DNA of 6,265 bases from Lutibacter sp. UBA4458 (GCA_002390165.1 DGOU01000024.1:1-6265); one strand, 5' to 3'. Shown: positions 1 to 6,250, counted from the stretch's first letter. Notes: generated by a model from the letters alone, not told the origin. Numbers and translations are program-made.

Positions 1-60
1 CGATTCTTTTTTAATTAGACATAACAACTAACTTCTCAGCGGCGTGGATACATTTAAGTA
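1..60. other. edge of the next cassette, no gene seen
   Basis: These 60 bases lie beyond attachment repeat R1 and should belong to the next unit of the array or to its flank. No open reading frame, hairpin or convincing promoter was found on either strand. The stretch is too short for a functional call. Confidence 0.4.
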
Positions 61-116
61 AAAAACCGCCTTTACTTATGATACGGTTCACCGTAGTGCA
101 TCTAAATGAGGTTTTA
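61..116. repeat. SCC-like attachment repeat R1 (cassette B left junction)
   Basis: This 56-base repeat matches R2 at 45 of 56 positions by eye. It runs as an AAAAACC arm, the core TTACTTATGATA, a shared TTCACCG block, nine variable bases, and a TAAATGaGGTTTTA arm. The two arms are inverted copies with two mismatches. On the minus strand the core reads GEPYHK followed by a stop, like the end of many Bacillus-type RlmH proteins. Staphylococcal SCC elements insert at this same place in rlmH. The stop codon of the large cassette B gene (114-116) lies in the right arm. Calling it an attachment site is an inference from sequence likeness and position. Confidence 0.8.
62..116 (-). terminator. possible terminator formed by the arms of R1
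   Basis: Read on the minus strand directly after the stop of the 919-residue gene, the arms AAAACCTCATTTA and TAAAGGCGGTTTT can pair at 11 of 13 positions and are followed by a run of T. The loop is about 28 bases, which is long for an intrinsic terminator. The attachment repeat may therefore also end transcription of the cassette gene. This is inferred from the pairing alone. Confidence 0.4.
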
Positions 117-2873
117 ACTTATAGTATCTATATTTCTTTTATATTTATTAGCTACTTTTCTAACTAGATAATGATTATCTAATAATGCCTTTTTTAAAAT
201 TGCATGTGCAGCACTATTATCATATTGTATTATTTCTTCAAAACTAGTGATAATTAAATTTTTAATATACACATTTTCATAATCCATTGATTTAGAAAGA
301 TGTGTTAATATTAAATCTTTGTTATCTTGAGTCAATATATTTATAAGTAATAAATTTGAATAATATCTAATATCCATATTTTCATGACCTTTATAGCTTA
401 AAACAAATTGTATTAACACATTTTGAATTTGCTCCTCTAAATTCTCAAATAATGCTTTTTCAATATTGTTTTTTAATGATTTCAAACTCTCTAGTATTTC
501 AAAATCACTTTCTTGATTAATTATTGAAAAGAAATCTATCAAATCTAGTATTTTTATTTTTCCTAAAGACAATTGTAACAAAATTAAGTTAAATTCTAGA
601 GTAAGACTTGATTGTTTTTGAAAAATATCTTCATAAGCTATAAGGATATTAGGTTTATTTTTTTCAATTCTGTCATAAATGCTGGAATAATCAAAATGAT
701 AATCTTTATACTTATTAAAAAGAAATGCCAATAATTGAATTGCACTTGTTTTCTCTACATAATTTATATTTGAAGCGTAAATTGAATCTTCACATGCTTT
801 AATTAATCGGTTGTACATTGAAGAATCCATTATATCTGAGTTAAAAGACAAAATTCTTCTCACTGTATAATAAGTGTTATGTCCATTAATACTGTAAACC
901 CCATTCTTCCCTTGGTTTTGCAAATAATTTTCAATCTCGTCTATATAACTATTAACATAAATTGCATCATCATTATTAGTCGTTTCTAAAAAGTAGACTT
1001 TTTTTGCTGGCTGATTAAGTTCTTCTTGTACTATTACATCTATTTCCTCACGAAATTCGTCCATTTGTTTACTTAAATTAATTATTACATTTACTAATTC
1101 ATCCGAATTGCTAGTGATTTCTTTATTATTAACACAATCTAAAATTACATTTTTTATAGCCATTTTATTTTTGTCTTTCAAATCCGAAAAGTCCATTCTG
1201 CCTAATAATTTAAATATGTTGTCAAAGAATCGATAAGTTTTTTTATTTATCATTTTTATACATATATCAATTATTATATCTGGATTCATTCTATATCTAT
1301 TTTCATTTATTGAATCAATAATAAGGCTACCCATAAAAACTTCTCTTCTATCATTATCAATCCATTTGTATATCGAAATTAATAATTCATCCATAATAAT
1401 TTCAAAATCCACATCGTTTAAGTAATATCCAATAGTTTTAATTGCTTGAAATTTATACTTTAACCTTTCTTTTGTTATCGGTATTGTATACGAATAATCA
1501 AAAATTTCTTTCGCGTCTTTATCGTTAATTTTACCCAAAATATTATTAAAGTAGCGTATTTGATTTGTTACTTTTTTATTGTCATTTAATAAAATACTTA
1601 GTTTAATTAATAACACCCTGAATTCCCAATTACTATATTCTTCACATAAATTAAATACTATAGAAAATACCCTATTCTTTAATAATAAAATATGCGATAA
1701 AGATCCATAGTAACTAGCTGTATAATAAATATTTGAAAGATTTTTCAAATATTTTTTTAAGTTATTTCCTAAAGACACTGTATATACTGATTTTATTTGA
1801 TTTTTTATATACTCTTTATTGATCTCTTCATAAAAGTTTTTATCGAATCTATCTAAAACAGGATAAATTAATGTCCTAGGCATTTTATTTAATTCTAATT
1901 GTGCTTCGGTTTTAGGAACGAGTTGATTATTATGTATTCCTCTTAAATTCTCGGTATTTCTAATATCGATGAGAATATCTTGAATAAGCCAATCAGGCAT
2001 ATTAATTTCTTTAGCTAATTTAAACGCTTGGTTTAAATACATTAAAACTTTATCTAAATTATCTAACCAGTATGATTGAATCGCTTTCCATCGTAGTTCC
2101 ACTACACTATATAATGAATCATCCATTTCTAGTTTTAAGGAATCCAATAATAATCCTACATTAAAATCTGTTATATCTTTATTAGTCCATATAACCTTTA
2201 AAAATTGCTCTAAATATCCATCTAAATCTGAAGTATTCTCAATCTCATACTCCATTGGATAAACAATATTTGTAAAATATCTTTCGCATTTATCCATTTT
2301 AGAGAAACTATTTTTATTTAATGTTTCCGAAATAATAGTCGTATTAACTTTTTCATCTGTATGGTCCTCGAGTAATTCAAACTCTGCATCAACTAGTCTA
2401 TTTTTACAGTAATTTTTGTAGATATTTACAATATCATTTATTAAATCTACATATCCATGATGAATAAAATCATTAAAATTATCTACAATATAATATTTAG
2501 AGCCTTTTGCTCCCATAAGCTCTTTTTGTACTTGTGTAGCTTCTTTTTCATTCTCATTACAGAATAGATACAATGATTTTTTTGGAAAAGATTTTGCTCT
2601 CGTTATTTCTTTTAAAATTGGTGGTGTGACATCATCAGCGTTATCAATTAAAAATATACAAATATCGCTATCATCTAATGCATAGAGATAATCTTGCTGA
2701 GCTGTTTGTGTTGAAGCTCCACTTTCTTCAAACAAATATACTTCAGCAATATGTGTTCCTTCAATCATTTTTCTTAATTCAGATCTCACTAAATCATATC
2801 TCTCATAATTTTCTCCACATCTAGAACTAATAAAAACTTTGATCTTATTTCTAATTATATTACTCTCGAGCAC
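114..2873 (-). CDS. TIR/DUF4062-like protein with long HEAT-like helical body, putative anti-phage effector
   Basis: This encodes 919 residues from a GTG start. AGAGGG lies seven bases upstream, and the N-terminal domain begins at residue 11, so the start fits. Residues 10-155 look like a TIR/DUF4062 nucleotide-binding fold: a first strand KVFISS, a helix with ERYDLVRSELRK, the segment DDSDICIFLID as the central strand, and PPILKEITRAK, where Glu89 sits where TIR NADases carry their catalytic Glu. The remaining 750 or so residues are helix-rich with no recognised NTPase motif (no Walker A seen). Residues 830-914 read as HEAT-like repeats, for example DNHYLVRK near 899. No signal peptide or membrane segment is seen, so it should be cytoplasmic. 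Known TIR and DUF4062 proteins on defence islands pair such an effector with a sensing repeat region. NAD+ cleavage and phage sensing are inferred here. It is the only gene in its cassette and has its own promoter. Confidence 0.85.
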   Translation of the reverse strand: MLESNIIRNKIKVFISSRCGENYERYDLVRSELRKMIEGTHIAEVYLFEESGASTQTAQQDYLYALDDSDICIFLIDNADDVTPPILKEITRAKSFPKKSLYLFCNENEKEATQVQKELMGAKGSKYYIVDNFNDFIHHGYVDLINDIVNIYKNYCKNRLVDAEFELLEDHTDEKVNTTIISETLNKNSFSKMDKCERYFTNIVYPMEYEIENTSDLDGYLEQFLKVIWTNKDITDFNVGLLLDSLKLEMDDSLYSVVELRWKAIQSYWLDNLDKVLMYLNQAFKLAKEINMPDWLIQDILIDIRNTENLRGIHNNQLVPKTEAQLELNKMPRTLIYPVLDRFDKNFYEEINKEYIKNQIKSVYTVSLGNNLKKYLKNLSNIYYTASYYGSLSHILLLKNRVFSIVFNLCEEYSNWEFRVLLIKLSILLNDNKKVTNQIRYFNNILGKINDKDAKEIFDYSYTIPITKERLKYKFQAIKTIGYYLNDVDFEIIMDELLISIYKWIDNDRREVFMGSLIIDSINENRYRMNPDIIIDICIKMINKKTYRFFDNIFKLLGRMDFSDLKDKNKMAIKNVILDCVNNKEITSNSDELVNVIINLSKQMDEFREEIDVIVQEELNQPAKKVYFLETTNNDDAIYVNSYIDEIENYLQNQGKNGVYSINGHNTYYTVRRILSFNSDIMDSSMYNRLIKACEDSIYASNINYVEKTSAIQLLAFLFNKYKDYHFDYSSIYDRIEKNKPNILIAYEDIFQKQSSLTLEFNLILLQLSLGKIKILDLIDFFSIINQESDFEILESLKSLKNNIEKALFENLEEQIQNVLIQFVLSYKGHENMDIRYYSNLLLINILTQDNKDLILTHLSKSMDYENVYIKNLIITSFEEIIQYDNSAAHAILKKALLDNHYLVRKVANKYKRNIDTIS

Positions 2874-2880
2874 ACGAACA

Positions 2881-2886
2881 CCCTCT
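2881..2886 (-). promoter_or_regulatory. ribosome binding site for the TIR-like gene
   Basis: AGAGGG on the minus strand lies seven bases before the GTG at 2871-2873. It supports this GTG as the start over any internal ATG, since later starts would cut into the first strand of the N-terminal domain. Confidence 0.65.
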
Positions 2887-2897
2887 TTTTTTAGAAA

Positions 2898-2926
2898 ATT
2901 ATACCATTTTAAACTATAAAGAAAAC
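2898..2926 (-). promoter_or_regulatory. extended -10 promoter of the TIR-like gene
   Basis: On the minus strand TGGTATAAT (2898-2906) is a perfect extended -10 box of the vegetative sigma factor. At a 17-base spacing the -35 position is GTTTTC (2921-2926), a poor match, as is usual for extended -10 promoters. Transcription would start near 2891, giving a leader of under 20 bases that holds only the ribosome binding site. The -35 region overlaps an inverted repeat. Confidence 0.7.
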
Positions 2927-2960
2927 AGCTTAAACAAACTGAAGCTTAAACTGTTTTCTT
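2919..2960. repeat. inverted repeat upstream of the TIR-like gene promoter (operator or terminator)
   Basis: A perfect 10-base arm AAGAAAACAG (2919-2928) is mirrored by CTGTTTTCTT (2951-2960) across 22 bases. On the minus strand the inside holds two copies of GTTTAAGCT, 16 bases apart. The element covers the -35 region, which suits an operator. On the minus strand the stem is also followed by TATAGTTT, so it could instead be a terminator that shields the promoter from read-through out of cassette A. The sequence alone does not decide between the two. Confidence 0.55.
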
Positions 2961-2980
2961 AGCAAATATTTTAATTACAT

Positions 2981-3036
2981 AAAAACCTCATTTACTTATG
3001 ATAAGGTTCACCGCAACATGTATAAATGCGGTTTTA
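2981..3036. repeat. SCC-like attachment repeat R2 (junction of cassettes A and B)
   Basis: This is the best-preserved of the three repeats. It has an AAAAACC arm, the core CTTATGATAAG (5-base arms around one base), the TTCACCG block, nine variable bases, and a TAAATGcGGTTTTA arm. The outer arms pair with a single mismatch in 13. The first 26 bases match R3 at 25 positions. On the minus strand 2992-3012 reads GEPYHK and a stop although no rlmH gene is present, as expected if the site copies the end of that gene. Its left half would belong to cassette B and its right half to cassette A. Confidence 0.85.
2982..3035 (-). terminator. possible terminator formed by the arms of R2
   Basis: On the minus strand the arm AAAACCGCATTTA pairs with TAAATGAGGTTTT (12 of 13), followed by TTTTTATG. 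It would stop transcripts leaving cassette A before they reach cassette B. The loop is long (about 28 bases), so efficiency is uncertain. Confidence 0.35.
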
Positions 3037-3170
3037 TACAGCACTTACTATTGAAAGTCTCTACTTCTAAATCGAACGAATTGTCATCTATTATTTTCGA
3101 CAAACTAGACACATAATTCCCAGAAAGATAGCAAGAAATCTATGATTGAAGAAAACCTCAAAAATACTTT

Positions 3171-3208
3171 GGACTTCACAAATTAGGAAGTTTAGTAAAA
3201 CGAAGTCC
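3171..3208 (-). terminator. weak hairpin after the zinc-site gene, possible terminator
   Basis: GGACTTC (3171-3177) and GAAGTCC (3202-3208) form a perfect 7-base stem two bases past the stop of the 209-residue gene. On the minus strand it is followed by AAAGTATTTTT. The 24-base loop is longer than usual. The rest of 3037-3209 shows no gene. Confidence 0.4.
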
Positions 3209-3209
3209 G

Positions 3210-3839
3210 TTATTTATTTTTATTCTGAATTACAAATTGTTTCTGACTATTTGAAAGACAGCTCCATATACGATTCAACTTCCAATCTTCGAATTGCAAT
3301 AATTGTTCTTTTTCGCGATTTCTTTTGATTGTTAATTTAAAGTGGGACTTTTTGAAGTCAATGTTTGCCCTTTCAAGTCTCCATATAAGGAGTGCTAACT
3401 GATTCGGTGTAAATGCTTTCCTTTCTTTGAAATATTCAATAAAATTTAGGATATTAAAATTATGATCTATTCCAGCTAAAACCACTAAGGTATTTAATAC
3501 ACTTTTTTCCTTTGCTTCAGTCACCAGTCTGCTCTTATCTTTAGTTACTTTTTTCTTTGCTTCATCAAAGGACAGTTTCTTTCCTGACTTGTCTATCACT
3601 GAAATTTTAAATCTGATTATACATTCTGATCCAATCAAAAGAGCGTTGTTATTTAATTGATTAACAATTTCAAATTGATATCTTATATTGGGGTGATCAC
3701 ATAATTCACATATTTCATCTGCAACTTCCACATCATACATATTACCTTCATAAACCCATTCGTCCAGGGCTTTTCTAATGTTATACTTTTCATTACTAAC
3801 TGGGAGAACATTCTCCTTAACCCTTTCAATCCAGTTCAT
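3210..3839 (-). CDS. uncharacterised protein with CxxCxH...GSEC putative zinc site
   Basis: The chosen start gives 209 residues, MNWIERVKEN onwards. GGAGGT (3846-3851) lies six bases before this ATG and only three before the ATG at 3842. A GTG at 3872 would also be in frame, but the ribosome binding site lies inside that extension. The visible signature is CELCDHPNIRYQF (Cys44, Cys47, His49) followed by LIGSECIIRF (Cys73), which looks like a small zinc-binding knuckle. I have a general memory of this CxxCxH...GSEC pattern in unnamed phage and mobile-element proteins, but I cannot name the family. The C-terminal half (FTPNQLALLIWRLERA, then a basic stretch) is helical with no catalytic motif. 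It starts 29 bases after the stop of a broken Mrr-type endonuclease gene on the same strand, so the two were probably one operon. A DNA-binding or accessory role is only a guess. Confidence 0.8.
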   Translation of the reverse strand: MNWIERVKENVLPVSNEKYNIRKALDEWVYEGNMYDVEVADEICELCDHPNIRYQFEIVNQLNNNALLIGSECIIRFKISVIDKSGKKLSFDEAKKKVTKDKSRLVTEAKEKSVLNTLVVLAGIDHNFNILNFIEYFKERKAFTPNQLALLIWRLERANIDFKKSHFKLTIKRNREKEQLLQFEDWKLNRIWSCLSNSQKQFVIQNKNK

Positions 3840-3845
3840 CATCTC

Positions 3846-3851
3846 ACCTCC
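3846..3851 (-). promoter_or_regulatory. strong ribosome binding site that sets the start of the zinc-site gene
   Basis: GGAGGT on the minus strand is followed by GAG and two consecutive ATG codons. The six-base gap to the second ATG (3837-3839) is closer to normal than the three-base gap to the first. The site lies between the broken endonuclease gene and this gene, so translation here does not need the upstream reading frame. Confidence 0.75.
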
Positions 3852-3868
3852 ATAATCTAGTTTAGATT

Positions 3869-4138
3869 TCACTCAGGTACATACATCTTCTTCAAAGGCA
3901 GTAATGCCCTTATATCAGTTGGCAAATTTTCGTACCATTTCACAACTACATCAACAAGCTCTTCTAAGTATACTAATTTAACAGCGTTATGTTTGGCGAC
4001 TGCTTCCGTATGCGAAGTAAAGCCTCCAGTTGAAACAAATAAACTATTAGCGGGGTTAGCACCTAATAACTGTTGGATTTTTGTATTCAGAATTGAACTC
4101 TTTACTCCACTTAATAATTTTAAATTATAAGTAGAATT
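3869..4138 (-). pseudogene. C-terminal remnant of an Mrr-type restriction endonuclease
   Basis: The minus strand holds an 89-codon open frame, bounded by stop codons at 4139-4141 and 3869-3871, with no usable start. It contains IQQLLGANPANSLFVSTGG followed by FTSHTEAVAKH, then LVYLEELVDVVVKWYENL and RALLPLKKMYVPE. This is the typical end of Mrr-family endonucleases: a GlfVSTGGFT strand, a strand plus ELV helix, and an ALLPLkkvY tail. Family members are usually about 300 residues, so roughly two thirds are missing, including the clear PD-(D/E)xK active-site strands. The upstream DNA is full of stops, so this is decay and not an alternative start. The intact gene would have been a modification-dependent or similar nuclease, paired with the zinc-site gene just downstream. 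Any residual product should be inactive. Confidence 0.75.
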
Positions 4139-4345
4139 TTAGACGAAGTTAAGCGATATATTATGCTCTGAAAATTACCAATTCTACCTTTTTTCACAGT
4201 TAAAAAGTAATGGTTTCTTTCTGTTAATAATACAATCTTTTCATCTGATAATTCGTATTCATATTGATTTTAGACGTTATTTTTTTCAATAGTATTGAAT
4301 GGTTAGCTAACACATTAATTTTACCAGTCTTCTTCTACACTGTTG
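4123..4345 (-). pseudogene. decayed coding debris upstream of the Mrr remnant
   Basis: The minus strand shows protein-like stretches in different frames. One is KKTGKINVLANHSI (near 4333-4292). Another, from 4269 to 4123, includes YEYELSDEKIVLLTERNHYF and LTVKKGRIGNFQSIIYRL. They are separated by a frameshift and an in-frame TAA at 4270-4272. The second piece runs into the Mrr remnant with one further frame change, so both may be the front of the same dead gene. I do not recognise a family in these pieces. The stretch otherwise holds no gene. Confidence 0.4.
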
Positions 4346-4369
4346 ATAATTAATTTAAAATGTTAGAAT
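4341..4369 (+). promoter_or_regulatory. promoter of the 587-residue nuclease-like gene
   Basis: TGTTAGAAT (4361-4369) is an extended -10 box. TGTTGA (4341-4346) sits 17 bases upstream as a -35 candidate; the overlapping TTGATA at 4343 has a better sequence but only a 15-base gap. Transcription would start near 4376, leaving a leader of about 40 bases. Confidence 0.6.
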
Positions 4370-4401
4370 ATTTTTATTACTAGAGCAAATAACAGATTAC
4401 T

Positions 4402-4407
4402 AAGGAG
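4402..4407 (+). promoter_or_regulatory. ribosome binding site of the nuclease-like gene
   Basis: AAGGAG lies seven bases before the ATG at 4415 and fixes this start. Confidence 0.8.
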
Positions 4408-4414
4408 ACTAGAA

Positions 4415-6178
4415 ATGATTGAAAGATTGTCTTTAAGTGAAACAGCTTACTTTTACCATATAAATAATCGACTTTCTACTAAATTTATAAATAAATTATT
4501 TATTAATGTCTCAAAAGGCAAATCTGGATCCTATACGAAAAAAATAGTTAATGAATCCTATGTAATTGGTGATAAAAATATTTTCTATTCACTTTGTATA
4601 TTCAAATATAAAGGTAAACCTAACTTTTTAGATGAGTCGGGTACTGAAAAAGAGATTAAATATGCTTATCTATTAATACTCCAATATTCAAATATGATTG
4701 TAATAAATAAAAAAAATATTAGTGGTCTTAATACATTACTAAAAGGCTTGATCTCAGACGTAGATTATACGACGATTTCACGTCTATATCTAAGTGACAG
4801 TTCACAATTTGAAAAATTGTCGATGTTAAACATGGACATTAATAACAACTCTGTCCGAAAACGTAATATAGAAGCAAATGATCTAAGCAGCTCATTTTCA
4901 TCCATCTATTCAAGTAAATATATAATTAACAGCTTACGCATTAAGGACAATGATAATAGAATCTCATTAGCCTTAAACACATCAAAAATTAACAGATTAG
5001 GAAAAAAAGTTTCAGTTGATGAGTATTTTAAATGGGCGATTGGAGTAGTAGATAAGGTTGAAATATTTGAATTAACAGATTCCTACTTAGATAACTTTGC
5101 TTCACCAGTAAAAAGTCAGGAGATCTTGTTAGATTTAGAGCCCACTTCGATTTTATTCCTTTTTAACGATTTAATAGAAGACTTTGAAAGAGGTTTAATA
5201 GAGGAAGTTGTTTATAATTTTAACGAGAAATATAAAAGAATTAACCTACTTCAATACCTAAAGCAGTTTGATAATTTTTGTGAGTTCGAACCAAATAATG
5301 CACCCTCAAAAGTGCATAAAATAAAAAATTTTGCTGACAAAAATTTAAAGCTAAGGAAAAATAAATTATCACTATCTGTAAATTCTATTAGGTTAAAAAA
5401 TATTATTATTAGTTACCAATCTAAAGACATAAATCTTATGGAATATATAAATAAGAATCAAAATTTTATAGTTACCTTTTCGGAAATAGATTATGTTTAC
5501 ACTAATAAAAAGTTGTTTAAAGATACAAAGCTATTAGGACATCTAAAATCCTTTTTAAATGTATTAGAACCTTATGAGTCATTAAATCTAATCACTTCTG
5601 AAAAGGGCAATTATACACCGATTTCAAGAAACTTTGACCCAGACTCACTATTCTATTTTATTGAAAACACACTTGCCTCAAATGTAGATTATTTATTTTG
5701 TGATGATTTAGGAAATGAATTTGCAGATTTTATTTCTATTAAGGATTCAAAAAGTATTTGTTTTTATCATGCGAAAAATGGTAGTTCTTTACTTTCTGCT
5801 TCTGATTTTCAAGTAGTTCTCGGACAAGCACTTAAAAATATAGGTAATATGAATATGTCCACTACTGACTTACAGCGTAAGTTATCAAGATGGAATGATA
5901 ATATTAAGGACACAAATATACCATTAAAAAGAATTGGAGATTCAGTCGCCAATGGAGGGGAGTCCTTTATCAGGACAAGTAATGCACCCAACTCGATTAA
6001 AGAAATTTATATTGTAGTAAATTTCCTTTCCAAAAGTAGATTAGAAAATGGATTAAATAACTTAAATCGAGGTAACCCTTGTCCGCACCAAATTGTTCAG
6101 ATATTATGGTTGCTCTCTTCATTTATTGCTACATGTAAAGAACTAGGAATTATTGTACATATTACTTGTTTACCTTAA
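4415..6178 (+). CDS. large uncharacterised protein with C-terminal PD-(D/E)xK-like nuclease region
   Basis: This encodes 587 residues and starts at an ATG with a strong ribosome binding site. Residues 1-400 are of unknown fold, with no NTPase, helicase or membrane signature. From about residue 405 the sequence becomes motif-like: FDPDSLFYFIE (407-417), then YLFCDDLGNEFADFISI (426-442), then SICFYHAK (447-454), then VVLGQALKNIGNM (467-479). Asp or Glu at 430-438 followed by a strand ending in HAK matches the layout of PD-(D/E)xK nucleases, with Asp438 and Lys454 as likely metal-site residues and His452 replacing the usual Asp or Glu. Gln471 and Lys474 would line the following helix. The last strand and helix (EIYIVVNFLS; PHQIVQILWLL) complete an alpha/beta core. 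It is transcribed away from the decayed Mrr gene and toward rlmH, in its own unit. DNA or RNA cleavage in phage defence is inferred from fold likeness and location. I cannot name a defence family. Confidence 0.85.
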   Translation: MIERLSLSETAYFYHINNRLSTKFINKLFINVSKGKSGSYTKKIVNESYVIGDKNIFYSLCIFKYKGKPNFLDESGTEKEIKYAYLLILQYSNMIVINKKNISGLNTLLKGLISDVDYTTISRLYLSDSSQFEKLSMLNMDINNNSVRKRNIEANDLSSSFSSIYSSKYIINSLRIKDNDNRISLALNTSKINRLGKKVSVDEYFKWAIGVVDKVEIFELTDSYLDNFASPVKSQEILLDLEPTSILFLFNDLIEDFERGLIEEVVYNFNEKYKRINLLQYLKQFDNFCEFEPNNAPSKVHKIKNFADKNLKLRKNKLSLSVNSIRLKNIIISYQSKDINLMEYINKNQNFIVTFSEIDYVYTNKKLFKDTKLLGHLKSFLNVLEPYESLNLITSEKGNYTPISRNFDPDSLFYFIENTLASNVDYLFCDDLGNEFADFISIKDSKSICFYHAKNGSSLLSASDFQVVLGQALKNIGNMNMSTTDLQRKLSRWNDNIKDTNIPLKRIGDSVANGGESFIRTSNAPNSIKEIYIVVNFLSKSRLENGLNNLNRGNPCPHQIVQILWLLSSFIATCKELGIIVHITCLP

Positions 6179-6184
6179 TATTTA

Positions 6185-6216
6185 AAATGCCGTTAGTTTA
6201 TAATCTAACGGCATTT
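6185..6216. terminator. bidirectional terminator between the nuclease-like gene and rlmH
   Basis: AAATGCCGTTAG (6185-6196) and CTAACGGCATTT (6205-6216) form a perfect 12-base stem with an 8-base loop, starting six bases after the stop of the 587-residue gene. On the minus strand it is followed by TAAATA after an ATTT run, so it can also end rlmH transcripts. It lies on the cassette side of R3, meaning the insert supplies rlmH with its terminator. Confidence 0.85.
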
Positions 6217-6221
6217 GTGTT

Positions 6222-6250
6222 AAAAACCTCACTTACTTATGATAAGGCTG
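6222..6250. repeat. attachment repeat R3 at the 3' end of rlmH
   Basis: The first 26 bases match R2 at 25 positions, including the whole TTACTTATGATAAGG core. To the right, similarity stops at the TTCACCG block because the sequence continues as the rlmH reading frame. It is therefore the junction of the chromosomal target with the rlmH-proximal end of cassette A. The rlmH stop codon (6233-6235) lies in the repeat, as in staphylococcal SCC insertions, where the gene's end is restored on integration. Confidence 0.85.

Noticed and set aside
114..2873. STAND NTPase (Avs-like) architecture for the 919-residue protein
   Set aside because: No Walker A (GxxxxGK[ST]) or Walker B motif is visible in the middle region, so an NTPase was not claimed.
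61..3036. Integron attC sites
   Set aside because: The repeats are structured and separate cassettes, but the core reads as the end of rlmH and lacks the GTTRRRY site, so an SCC-type explanation fits better.
3152..3160. AAAACCTCA matching the arm of the attachment repeats
   Set aside because: It is only nine bases, without the TTATGATA core. That is likely chance in AT-rich DNA, so it was not counted as a fourth attachment site.
3146..3328. 60-codon open frame on the plus strand
   Set aside because: It has no ribosome binding site and overlaps the end of the zinc-site gene on the other strand. The protein sequence shows no motif.
3840..3872. Upstream GTG start (3872) for the zinc-site gene
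   Set aside because: The GGAGGT ribosome binding site lies inside this extension, and the GTG overlaps the stop of the Mrr remnant. The ATG at 3839 fits better.
5809..5991. 60-codon open frame on the minus strand
   Set aside because: It lies wholly inside the nuclease-like gene, opposite a conserved-looking coding region, and has no start signal.
61..6250. CRISPR array
   Set aside because: Repeat copies are about 3 kb apart with genes between them, not short uniform spacers.
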